From the NCBI GenBank assembly GCA_016931495.1, contig JAFGER010000082.1, positions 1 through 57,984 on the forward strand: 57,984 nt of DNA, in the 5' to 3' direction. Below the pieces are notes generated by a model, which was not told the DNA's origin, ran no database searches, and saw nothing but the letters and a program-made list of their open reading frames with translations. The translations under genes were made by a program, and so were the position numbers. Positions 30,124 to 37,339 of the stretch are shown in pieces. The stretch's first letter is position 1. The number at the start of each line of letters is the position of its first letter. Origin of the DNA: Chlorobiaceae bacterium (GTDB taxonomy: Bacteria > Bacteroidota > Chlorobiia > Chlorobiales > Chlorobiaceae).

Positions 30124-30129
30124 TTGGCA
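30049..30129 (+). other. attC-like recombination site 2
   Basis: R'' GGCTAAC (30049-30055), L'' region GCTTAAAA (30061-30068), inner hairpin GGCG-TGAT-CGCC (30096-30107), L' TTTTAGC (30111-30117), R' GTTGGCA (30123-30129). GCT[T]AAAA pairs with TTTTAGC leaving one extrahelical T. The right core departs from the consensus GTTRRRY at its last two positions. Confidence 0.68.
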
Positions 30130-30193
30130 CAAATAATCGCCTGAGAGAAAAAAGTCTGACTCCCAACACCTCGCAGCATTTGCTCATCGACGA

Positions 30194-30361
30194 TCAACTT
30201 TTCGTACTCCACCTCCGCATAAAAACCGCCACATCCATCTTTTCAACTTCGCTTCTCGCCACGCCGTAAACCATTTCGACGAGATCGTCTTCCGGCGATT
30301 CGAAATCGTATCCGTTCAACGCGAGAAAAACGATAGCCGACACTGCGCCTTGGGTGCGTTT
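30194..30361 (-). pseudogene. Truncated Doc (death-on-curing) toxin gene, C-terminal fragment
   Basis: The minus strand encodes about 56 residues beginning K-R-T and continuing through AIVFLALNGYDFESPEDDL and VEMVYGVARSEVEKMDVAVF to a TGA at 30194-30196. This matches the C-terminal half of Doc/Fic toxins, where KRT is the end of the catalytic HxFxxGNKRT motif. The similarity stops where REP unit C begins (30365), so the N-terminal half, including the catalytic His, is missing. It was not found on the other side of the transposase element either. Nonfunctional remnant; no Phd antitoxin gene is seen. Confidence 0.65.
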
Positions 30362-30364
30362 TTT

Positions 30365-30416
30365 CCTGGGAGCGCCATGCTCCAGCTTGGCACTGAAGCC
30401 GAAGGCTTCACATCTT
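30365..30416 (+). repeat. REP unit C, left flank of RAYT
   Basis: 52-bp unit: CCTGGGAGCGCC head, stem GCCATGC-TCCA-GCTTGGC (one T-T mismatch), second hairpin GAAGCC-GAA-GGCTTC, then ACATCTT. It is the exact reverse complement of unit E at 31291-31342. Confidence 0.85.
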
Positions 30417-30480
30417 GATCGACGTCACGAACCGGTAACGAAAGATCAGCGATACGTGAAAGCTAAGAGTATCGAAGAAT

Positions 30481-30508
30481 TGCCAAGCTGGAGCTTGGCG
30501 CTCCCAGG
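30481..30508 (-). repeat. REP unit D, inverted
   Basis: Reverse complement reads CCTGGGAGCGCC AAGCTCCAGCTTGGCA, with a perfect GCCAAGC-TCCA-GCTTGGC stem. With unit C it forms a REP pair in inverted orientation. A further partial unit (AGCGCTCCCAGG) is at 30617-30628. Confidence 0.75.
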
Positions 30509-30662
30509 CTATTCTCCCAGCTTCACATCTTGATCGGTGTCACGAGGTGAAACCAAAAAATCATAGTAATTTGAAATCCAAGAAAATCGATGAGCTATCC
30601 CGAAAGTTTTCGTGACAGCGCTCCCAGGTAATGACATTCCCAGCAAAAAAAACGCCGACATC

Positions 30663-31271
30663 ATGTCCTCAAATGCACTTCCAAACTCTTTCAAAGGTTG
30701 GCATTCAAGGGGGTATCTGCCGCATTTCGATTGCAGGAAAGTGGCTCAGTCGGTTACATTCCGTCTTGTCGATTCTCTTCCACAGGAGAAGCTCAAAATT
30801 CTCGAAGAGCAGTTGTCCTTGCTACCAAATACCCTTGCCGAACGTGAACGAAGAACCTCAATCGAGCAATGGCTGAATTCCGGAATGGGGTGTTGCGTGT
30901 TACGACATTCGGAGATTGCTGAACTGGTGCAGAACGCTTTGCTTCAGTTTGATGGTGAACGCTACCATTTGGTTGCATGGTGCATCATGCCGAACCATGT
31001 TCATGTCCTTTTAGAACCGATAATGCCCCTTGCTTCAATCATGAAATCATGGAAGTCCTGGACGGGAAAGTATGCGCGTAGCAGGGCGATGGAACTTGGA
31101 CTTGCTGTTCCGGGTCATGGATTCTGGATGCGCGAATATTGGGATCGTTTCATCCGCAATGAAGAGCATTTTCAGAAGGCCATACGGTACATCCATGAAA
31201 ACCCGGTCAAGGCACAGCTTTGCGCGACTCCGGAGGATTGGCGGTGGTCGAGTGCCGGGAAGGGCGTGTGA
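30663..31271 (+). CDS. REP-associated tyrosine transposase (RAYT, Y1/HUH family)
   Basis: 202-residue single-strand transposase of the IS200/IS605-related RAYT group. The N-terminal WHSRGYLPHF (13-22) is typical of RAYTs. The HUH metal motif is PNHVHVLLEP with H112 and H114. The FWMREYWDRFIRNEEHF segment (154-170) and YIHENPVKA (177-185) complete the family pattern, and a tyrosine in this part (candidate Tyr159) would be the nucleophile. ATG 30663 is chosen; an in-frame GTG at 30612 would start inside a REP fragment. The gene sits between identical inverted REP units. It appears intact. Confidence 0.9.
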   Translation: MSSNALPNSFKGWHSRGYLPHFDCRKVAQSVTFRLVDSLPQEKLKILEEQLSLLPNTLAERERRTSIEQWLNSGMGCCVLRHSEIAELVQNALLQFDGERYHLVAWCIMPNHVHVLLEPIMPLASIMKSWKSWTGKYARSRAMELGLAVPGHGFWMREYWDRFIRNEEHFQKAIRYIHENPVKAQLCATPEDWRWSSAGKGV

Positions 31272-31290
31272 GGTTTTCTTAAAGCTTCAA

Positions 31291-31342
31291 AAGATGTGAA
31301 GCCTTCGGCTTCAGTGCCAAGCTGGAGCATGGCGCTCCCAGG
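31291..31342 (-). repeat. REP unit E, right flank of RAYT
   Basis: Inverted copy, identical over 52 bp to unit C. It follows the transposase stop codon by 19 bp. Confidence 0.85.
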
Positions 31343-31378
31343 CCTCAATCCCCCGTGCCTTCGCGTTGTAACATTTTG

Positions 31379-31384
31379 TATATT
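31379..31384 (+). promoter_or_regulatory. Candidate -10 box for pdxJ
   Basis: TATATT preceded directly by TTTTG, 78 bp before the pdxJ start and 36 bp after the RAYT element. No clear -35 element. Confidence 0.3.
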
Positions 31385-31461
31385 TGGAATTAACCCTTTT
31401 TCACCGATCTTTGACTTTCCCCGTCAAGGGGTGCTTCAACCTGCGAAAGGAGACCACGACC

Positions 31462-32175
31462 ATGAGACTCGCCGTTAACATCGACCATATCGCCACGCTG
31501 CGCAACGCCCGGAACGAGGGGCATCCCGATCCTGTGGATGCGGCCATTCTTGCCGAACAGAGCGGCGCCGCGGGCATCGTCTGCCACTTGCGCGAAGACC
31601 GCCGCCACATCAAGGACAACGATCTCGAACGGCTCCGCGAAACCATCCAGACCAAGCTCGATCTCGAAATGGCCATGACCGGCGAGATGCAGTCCATCGC
31701 GCTCAGGGTCAAGCCCGACCTCGTCACGCTCGTGCCCGAAAAGCGCGAGGAGCTGACCACCGAGGGCGGTTTCGCCATCCATACGCACTTCAAGCGCCTC
31801 ACGGAGTTCATCAAGCCGCTGCGCGATCAGGAGATTGGCGTGAGCATCTTCATCGAGCCCGAGGATGACGCCATCGAGCTGGCCGCCGAGGCTGGCGCGA
31901 ATCTGGTGGAGCTGCACACCGGCCCCTACTCCCTCTGCACCGGCGACGAGGAGAAGGAGTACGAATTGCAACGCATCCGCACGGCGGCACGAATCGCCCG
32001 TGAAGCCGGGCTGAGCGTGGTGGCCGGCCACGGCCTGAGCATCCTCAACATCGCGCCGTTCAGGGAGTTGCACGACATCGAGGAGGTCAGCATCGGCCAC
32101 GCCATCATCTCCCGCGCGGTGCTCGTCGGGCTGCCGGTGGCCATCCAGGAAATCCTCGACCGCATCACGAGGTGA
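31462..32175 (+). CDS. pdxJ: Pyridoxine 5'-phosphate synthase
   Basis: Condenses 1-deoxy-xylulose 5-phosphate with 3-amino-1-hydroxyacetone phosphate, the ring-closing step of DXP-dependent vitamin B6 synthesis. 237 residues, full length, starting [17 protein letters not shown], with [16 protein letters not shown] and the C-terminal VSIGHAII motif. ATG 31462 has AAAGGAG 10 bases upstream; an in-frame extension to 31384 is not family-like. The stop overlaps the GTG start of rdgB by 4 bp. Confidence 0.97.
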   Translation: MRLAVNIDHIATLRNARNEGHPDPVDAAILAEQSGAAGIVCHLREDRRHIKDNDLERLRETIQTKLDLEMAMTGEMQSIALRVKPDLVTLVPEKREELTTEGGFAIHTHFKRLTEFIKPLRDQEIGVSIFIEPEDDAIELAAEAGANLVELHTGPYSLCTGDEEKEYELQRIRTAARIAREAGLSVVAGHGLSILNIAPFRELHDIEEVSIGHAIISRAVLVGLPVAIQEILDRITR

Positions 32176-32849
32176 GCGCAGAGACCATCGACATCGTCCT
32201 CGCCACCGGCAACCGCGACAAGGTTCGCGAGCTCAAGCCGGTACTCGAGGGAATTCATCCCGCTCTCCGGGTGCATGCGCTCTTCGAGCTCGGACTGGAA
32301 GCCGAGATCGAGGAGACCGAACAGACACTCGAAGGCAACGCACGGCTGAAAGCCCGGGCGATCTTCGAGCTGGTTGCGCCGCGTCTCGACTGGTTCATCG
32401 CGCTGGCCGACGACACGGGCCTCGAAGTTGACGCGCTCGGCGGCGCGCCCGGCGTCTATTCGGCGCGCTTCGCCCCGATGCCGCCCGGCCAGTCGCCAAC
32501 CTACGCGGACAACGTGCGCCACCTGCTCGCCATGATGAGCGGCAAAACCGACCGCTCGGCGCGATTCAGGACGGTCATCGCCATGAAAGGACGGCTGCCG
32601 GCGGCGGCGGGCGGCCTCGTGCCGGTTGACGAAACGGCTGAAGGCAGCGTCGAGGGCGTCATCACCGAATCGGCGACTGGTGACGGCGGCTTCGGCTACG
32701 ACCCGGTCTTCATACCCGCCGGGACAAACAAAACCTTCGCCCAGCTCGGCATCGGCGAAAAAAACGCCATCAGCCACCGTGGCCGTGCCGTCGAGGCCGC
32801 CGCCAGGCGCATCCGTGAACTGCTCGCGCAATGCGGACTTTCAAACTGA
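32172..32849 (+). CDS. rdgB: XTP/dITP pyrophosphatase (RdgB/HAM1)
   Basis: Hydrolyses non-canonical purine triphosphates (dITP, XTP) to keep them out of DNA and RNA. 225 residues with a GTG start overlapping pdxJ. Signature residues: [16 protein letters not shown] near the N-terminus, [34 protein letters not shown] (about 75-98) and [19 protein letters not shown] near 176-194, then SHRGRA. Second gene of the pdxJ-rdgB-uppP cluster. Confidence 0.95.
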   Translation: MSAETIDIVLATGNRDKVRELKPVLEGIHPALRVHALFELGLEAEIEETEQTLEGNARLKARAIFELVAPRLDWFIALADDTGLEVDALGGAPGVYSARFAPMPPGQSPTYADNVRHLLAMMSGKTDRSARFRTVIAMKGRLPAAAGGLVPVDETAEGSVEGVITESATGDGGFGYDPVFIPAGTNKTFAQLGIGEKNAISHRGRAVEAAARRIRELLAQCGLSN

Positions 32850-32864
32850 ACCCCTAAGCTCTCC

Positions 32865-33716
32865 ATGAATCTTTTTCAGGCCATCGTTCTCGGCATCGCC
32901 CAGGGTCTCACCGAGTTCCTGCCCATCAGCAGCTCCGCCCATCTGCGTATCGTGCCCGCCCTCTGCGGATGGGACGATCCCGGCGCGGCCTTCACGGCCA
33001 TCGTGCAGATCGGCACGCTCGCGGCGGTCCTGATCTACTTCATGAAAGACATCGTTTCGATTTCGGGCGCGGTGGTTTCGGATCTCCTGAAGGGCAAACC
33101 GCTCGGCTCAAACGAGTCCCGGACAGGATGGATGATCGCCGCAGGCACCATCCCCATCGTCGTGTTCGGCCTGGCGTTCAAGGAGGAGATCGAAACCACC
33201 CTTCGCTCGCTCTACTGGGTCTCGGCAGCCCTTATCCTTCTTGCCCTCGTGCTCTCGATTGCCGAGAAGCATACCTCGAACCGCGCCCGGCAGGGACGGC
33301 GGGGCAAGGCGATCAGCGAAATCACCTGGCTCGACACGATGATTATCGGCTTCGCCCAGGCGCTGGCGCTCATTCCCGGATCGAGCCGCTCCGGCGTGAC
33401 CATCACCGCCGGACTGTTCCGCAACCTCGACCGCGAAACCTCGGCGCGCTTCTCCTTTCTGCTCTCGCTCCCCTCGGTGTTCGCCGCAGGCATCTACCAG
33501 CTCTACAAAACCTGGGATGTCATCACCGCATCAAGCGACAACATGCTCAACATCGCCGTCGCCACCATCTTCGCCTTCATCTTCGGCTACCTCTCCATCG
33601 CCTTCCTGCTCCGGTATCTCAGAAGCCACAGCACCGGCGTGTTCATCGGATACCGCCTGCTGCTCGGCATAAGCCTGCTCATCATGATCGGCACCGGCCA
33701 CCTGCTGCCCGTGTGA
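32865..33716 (+). CDS. uppP: Undecaprenyl-diphosphatase (UppP/BacA)
   Basis: Integral membrane enzyme that recycles undecaprenyl diphosphate to the monophosphate for peptidoglycan and surface-sugar synthesis. 283 residues, about eight helices. Motif 1 is GLTEFLPISSSAHL (15-28) and motif 2 is PGSSRSGVTITAGL near 170-183, followed by RFSFLLSLP. It starts 15 bp after rdgB and is likely in the same transcript. It supplies carrier lipid for the polyprenyl-phosphate glycosyltransferases elsewhere in the window. Confidence 0.96.
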   Translation: MNLFQAIVLGIAQGLTEFLPISSSAHLRIVPALCGWDDPGAAFTAIVQIGTLAAVLIYFMKDIVSISGAVVSDLLKGKPLGSNESRTGWMIAAGTIPIVVFGLAFKEEIETTLRSLYWVSAALILLALVLSIAEKHTSNRARQGRRGKAISEITWLDTMIIGFAQALALIPGSSRSGVTITAGLFRNLDRETSARFSFLLSLPSVFAAGIYQLYKTWDVITASSDNMLNIAVATIFAFIFGYLSIAFLLRYLRSHSTGVFIGYRLLLGISLLIMIGTGHLLPV

Positions 33717-33860
33717 CAAGCGGAACTGATCGGGCGGATCTGCCCAGTCAGCTCCACCTGGAGGAACCGGAACCACCTCGTCCGCCCTCCCTTCTCCTGC
33801 CGCACTGCAACTTTCAGCCGCAAAAAATTATTGTAATCCTGTGAACTGGGCCGGAAATTT

Positions 33861-33869
33861 TGTTATATA
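33861..33869 (+). promoter_or_regulatory. Candidate extended -10 box for the PHP gene
   Basis: TG-T-TATATA 39 bp before the ATG. The preceding 140 bp after uppP contain a GAACTGATCGG-CGGATC-type repeat piece also seen near 24236. Confidence 0.4.
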
Positions 33870-33908
33870 TGAGGATTAAAATAAAAACACGAAAACCAAA
33901 CTTTGGCC

Positions 33909-34775
33909 ATGCCATACAGCTCGTCAGGTGTAGGGCATAATGGCTTTGATAAAGCGGATTTACACATACACACCAAATGTTCGGACGGTCTGTTCACACC
34001 AGAAGAGATTGTCCGCAAGGCGGTTCGTGCCGGATTGAAGGCTATCAGCATCACCGATCATGATACCGTTGCGGGTATAGACCAAGCAAAGCCATTAGCA
34101 CTCGAATTGGGTCTGGAGCTTATTCCCGGTGTGGAGATGAGCTCGGCCTACAAAGGGTATGACATTCATATCCTCGGATATTTTTTTGACTATCAGCACT
34201 CAGAGCTGAAGCGTTATCTGGACCACTGCCGCCGTCTCCGCACGGAGCGGGCCGAACGCATGGTGCAGAAGCTGGCGAAGATGGGCGTCAAGATCGAGAT
34301 CGAACAGATCATCATGAAGGCCCAGAACGGCAGCGTAGGGCGCCCGCACATCGCGGCGGTGCTTCAGGATGGCGGTTTCGTCAAAAGCTTCAGCGAAGCT
34401 TTCAGCAAATACCTCGGCTCGCACAGCCCGGCCTACGTCAAAAGCATCGAAACGCATCCGCAGGAGGTCATTCGTCTCATCAACGAAGCGGGCGGACTGT
34501 CGTTTCTCGCCCATCCGGCGCAGAACGTGCCCGATGAAATTCTCCGCCAGCTCATCTCCTTCGGGCTGGACGGCCTTGAAATCATCCATCCTTCGCACGA
34601 CACGTACCGGCAGAACTACTACCGCGAAATCGCCAACGAGTACTTCATGCTCTTTTCGGGCGGCTCGGACTACCACGGCCTGAAGGATCACGAAGACACC
34701 TTCGGGCAGATATGGATACCCTATGAGTGGGTCACCAAAATGAAGAGCCGGCTCTATCCGGTGGTGAAGGAATGA
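33909..34775 (+). CDS. PHP-domain phosphoesterase (TrpH/YciV-like)
   Basis: Metal-dependent phosphoesterase of about 288 residues. PHP motifs: ADLHIHTKCSDG (16-27), ITDHDTVAG (about 47-55), PGVEMSSAYKGYDIHILGY, GRPHIAAVL and the C-terminal SGGSDYHGLK. This is the family of TrpH/RNase AM, which remove 5' nucleotides or act on 3',5'-nucleoside bisphosphates. ATG 33909 is preferred; a TTG two codons upstream is in frame. It is transcribed alone, with its own promoter-like box. Confidence 0.9.
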   Translation: MPYSSSGVGHNGFDKADLHIHTKCSDGLFTPEEIVRKAVRAGLKAISITDHDTVAGIDQAKPLALELGLELIPGVEMSSAYKGYDIHILGYFFDYQHSELKRYLDHCRRLRTERAERMVQKLAKMGVKIEIEQIIMKAQNGSVGRPHIAAVLQDGGFVKSFSEAFSKYLGSHSPAYVKSIETHPQEVIRLINEAGGLSFLAHPAQNVPDEILRQLISFGLDGLEIIHPSHDTYRQNYYREIANEYFMLFSGGSDYHGLKDHEDTFGQIWIPYEWVTKMKSRLYPVVKE

Positions 34776-34812
34776 GTTTTTTTCACGCTTTATCTGAAGA
34801 AACGGACAAGTT

Positions 34813-34821
34813 TGCTATACT
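34813..34821 (+). promoter_or_regulatory. Candidate extended -10 box for the mla operon
   Basis: TG-C-TATACT 63 bp before the mlaE start, in a short AT-richer gap. No strong -35 element. Confidence 0.45.
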
Positions 34822-34884
34822 TGCAGCACAACAGAGCGCCGGATGCTGAACGGGCGCGATTTATGATGAAATGACTTTGAAACC

Positions 34885-35682
34885 ATGCCCCTGACGCTCA
34901 TCGGTAACTACGTGGACAGCAAGGTGCTCCGCTTCAAGGAGCTGCTTCTGACCATGCAGGAATTTTTCTATTTCGCGCTCAGAGCCTTTTCCACCCTGCC
35001 CAAAGCCAAACGCTACTGGCGCGACGTGCTCGACCAGGCGCTCATCTGCGGGGTCGAGTCGATCCCGATCGTGCTGGTCAGCTCGATCTCCATCGGGGCG
35101 CTGATGGCAATGGAGGTGGGCAACCTGCTCGAAGAGTTCGGCGCGAAAACGATGCTTGGCCGCTCTACCTCGAACGCCGTGCTGCGCGAACTCGGGCCGC
35201 TGCTGATGGGGCTGATGCTCTCGGCCCGCTACGGCTCGCGCAACGGCGCGGAGCTTGGCGCGATGCAGATTTCCGAGCAGATCGACGCCCTGCGCGCTTT
35301 CGGCACTGACCCGATCGCCAAGCTCGTCATGCCGAGGCTGCTGGCCGCGCTTATCATGTTCGTGCCGCTCATCGCCCTCTCCGACTTCGCCGGGTTGCAG
35401 ACCGGAGCGCTCGTGGCCGAGTACTACCACAAGCTCGATCCCGGCACTTTCTGGAACTCGATCTACCCGAGGCTCCTGCCCAAGGATTTCGTCGTCAGCT
35501 TCCTCAAGGCCCCGGTTTTCGCGATTATCGTCACGCTGGTCAGCAGCTTCAACGGCTTCTCGGCGCGCGGCGGCACGGCGGGCGTTGGCCGCTCGACCAT
35601 CAAGGGTATCGTGGCCTCGTCGGGCCTGGTGCTCGTGGCGAACTTCTACGTCTCAAAAATCGTGCTCGACATCATGCATTGA
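34885..35682 (+). CDS. mlaE: MlaE-type ABC transporter permease
   Basis: Permease of the MCE/Mla phospholipid transporter that moves lipids between inner and outer membrane. 265 residues, about six hydrophobic segments. Family features are the interfacial N-terminal helix, GVESIPIVLVSSISIGALMA, the LGPLLMGLMLSARYGS region and the conserved LRAFGTDPIAKLVMPR motif (about 134-149). First gene of the mlaE-mlaF-mlaD-hydrolase cluster. MlaB and MlaC homologues are not present nearby. Confidence 0.93.
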   Translation: MPLTLIGNYVDSKVLRFKELLLTMQEFFYFALRAFSTLPKAKRYWRDVLDQALICGVESIPIVLVSSISIGALMAMEVGNLLEEFGAKTMLGRSTSNAVLRELGPLLMGLMLSARYGSRNGAELGAMQISEQIDALRAFGTDPIAKLVMPRLLAALIMFVPLIALSDFAGLQTGALVAEYYHKLDPGTFWNSIYPRLLPKDFVVSFLKAPVFAIIVTLVSSFNGFSARGGTAGVGRSTIKGIVASSGLVLVANFYVSKIVLDIMH

Positions 35683-35683
35683 T

Positions 35684-36418
35684 ATGATTGAACTCCGGAA
35701 CGTCACGCTGAAGTACGGCGAAAAAGTGATTCTCGACAAGGTTTCGATGACCGTGCAGGACAACACCATCAAGGCGGTGCTCGGCCCGAGCGGCGTCGGC
35801 AAAAGCACGGTCATCAAGCTCATGCTCGGCCTCATCAAGCCCAACAGCGGCCAGGTCTTCGTCGATGGCGTGGACATCACCCCGCTCAGGGAGGCTGACC
35901 TCTACCCGATCCGCCGCAAAATGGGCATCGTGTTCCAGGGCAACGCGCTGTTCGACTCGATGACCATCAGCCAGAACATGAGCTTTTTCCTGAGGGAGAA
36001 CCTGCGGTTGCCGGACGAGGAGATCGAGCGCCGCGTCGCCGAGCAGATCCGTTTCGCCGGCCTGGAAGGCTACGAAGACAAGCTCCCCGAAAGCCTCAGC
36101 GGCGGCATGAAAAAGCGCGTAGCCATCGGACGGGCGCTGATCTTCAACCCGAAGATGATCCTCTTCGACGAGCCGACCGCCGGACTCGACCCGGTCAGCT
36201 CGCGCAAAATCCTGAACCTGATCGCCTCGCTCAAGAAAAGCAATGACCTCGGCGCGGTGTTCGTCACGCACATCATCGACGACGTCTTCGCCATCGCCGA
36301 CGAAGTGGCCGTGCTGTACCAGAGCAAAATCATTTTCGACGGCCCGACCGGAAAGCTGCACGACTCGGATCACCCGTTCATCAAGTCGATCCTGTCCGAC
36401 AAAATCCTCGAACTTTAA
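35684..36418 (+). CDS. mlaF: MlaF-type ABC transporter ATP-binding protein
   Basis: ATPase subunit energising the MlaE permease. 244 residues: Walker A GPSGVGKST (about 35-43), Q-loop GIVFQGNALFDS, signature LSGGMKKRVAIGRAL and Walker B MILFDEPTAGLDP. ATG 35684 begins one base after the mlaE stop, so the two are translationally coupled. A longer in-frame ORF beginning inside mlaE is an artefact. Confidence 0.95.
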   Translation: MIELRNVTLKYGEKVILDKVSMTVQDNTIKAVLGPSGVGKSTVIKLMLGLIKPNSGQVFVDGVDITPLREADLYPIRRKMGIVFQGNALFDSMTISQNMSFFLRENLRLPDEEIERRVAEQIRFAGLEGYEDKLPESLSGGMKKRVAIGRALIFNPKMILFDEPTAGLDPVSSRKILNLIASLKKSNDLGAVFVTHIIDDVFAIADEVAVLYQSKIIFDGPTGKLHDSDHPFIKSILSDKILEL

Positions 36419-36443
36419 CTCTCTTCAAGCCCCCTGACATCGT

Positions 36444-37322
36444 ATGAGAAACCTGAAAGAACTGAAATGGAGCGACCTGAAAACCGGCATCTTCTTTTTG
36501 CTCGGCCTCGGATTCGCCGCCTATCTCGGTCTGGTGATCGGCAGAAACACCAGCGTCTTCACCGGCGTGACGACCATCAAGATCATGACCAGCAACGTCA
36601 ATGGTCTGGCCGAGAACAACTTCGTGGCGGTCGCGGGCAAGAAGATCGGCACCGTCTCCAACCTCAGCTTCACTTCGCAGAACGACTCGCTGTTCGTGGT
36701 GGCCGACCTGAAGTTGCAGAATGAATACGCCAATCTCGTCACCAGAGACTCGAAAGCCTCGATCCGCTCCCTCGGCGTACTCGGCGACAAATATGTTGAC
36801 ATCCAGGCGGGCTCCGGCGATCCGGTCAAGGAGGGTGATTACATCCGGCTCGTGCCGGAAGACGGACTTTCCGCCCTGACCGACAACGCAAAGAACACCG
36901 TCGAAAAGCTCAACACGCTGCTCGACAAGCTCAACAACGGCGACGGGCCGGCTGGCCGGCTCATTTCGGACAAGGAGATGGGCGAAGACCTGCAGAAAAC
37001 CGTGGCCAACCTGCGCAAAACTTCCGATGAGCTGAACAGCGTTGCCGGGCAGATTTCACACGGCAAAGGGCTGCTCTCCAAGCTGCTTCACGACAAGTCG
37101 CTGGCCGACGACACCGAACAGACCATCGTGAACCTCCGGAACGCAGCCGCCGAGACCGAAAGGCTCATGAAGCAGCTCAACGACGGCCAGGGCACGCTCG
37201 GCAAGCTCAACAGCGACCCGGCACTGTACGACAACCTCAGCCAGACGCTGGTTTCGCTCGACTCCCTGCTCACCGATCTGAAGAGGCAGCCCGATCGCTA
37301 CGTGCGTTTCACCCTCTTCTGA
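36444..37322 (+). CDS. mlaD: MlaD-type MCE-domain substrate-binding protein
   Basis: Membrane-anchored MCE protein, 292 residues: cytoplasmic tail with LKWSDLKTGIFFLL, one transmembrane helix (about 15-33), a single MCE domain (about 40-120, with IRSLGVLGDKYVDI) and a periplasmic region predicted to form helices or coiled coil with the repeated GPAGRLISD / GLLSKLLHD / GTLGKLNSD pattern. It would form the lipid-binding ring on the MlaEF complex. 25 bp after mlaF. Confidence 0.92.
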   Translation: MRNLKELKWSDLKTGIFFLLGLGFAAYLGLVIGRNTSVFTGVTTIKIMTSNVNGLAENNFVAVAGKKIGTVSNLSFTSQNDSLFVVADLKLQNEYANLVTRDSKASIRSLGVLGDKYVDIQAGSGDPVKEGDYIRLVPEDGLSALTDNAKNTVEKLNTLLDKLNNGDGPAGRLISDKEMGEDLQKTVANLRKTSDELNSVAGQISHGKGLLSKLLHDKSLADDTEQTIVNLRNAAAETERLMKQLNDGQGTLGKLNSDPALYDNLSQTLVSLDSLLTDLKRQPDRYVRFTLF

Positions 37323-37339
37323 CCGCATCCCGACGGCTC

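Larger units (their letters stand above)
30365..31342. mobile_element. RAYT-REP element with 52-bp perfect inverted ends
   Basis: A 978-bp unit whose two ends (30365-30416 and 31291-31342) are exact inverted copies of a two-hairpin REP. Inside are an inverted REP (unit D), a partial REP and the transposase gene. The left end abuts the Doc remnant and the right end lies 119 bp before pdxJ. Confidence 0.75.

Noticed and set aside
30509-30694. Small minus-strand ORF inside the RAYT element
   Set aside because: It crosses REP pieces and the transposase start with no start signal or motif.
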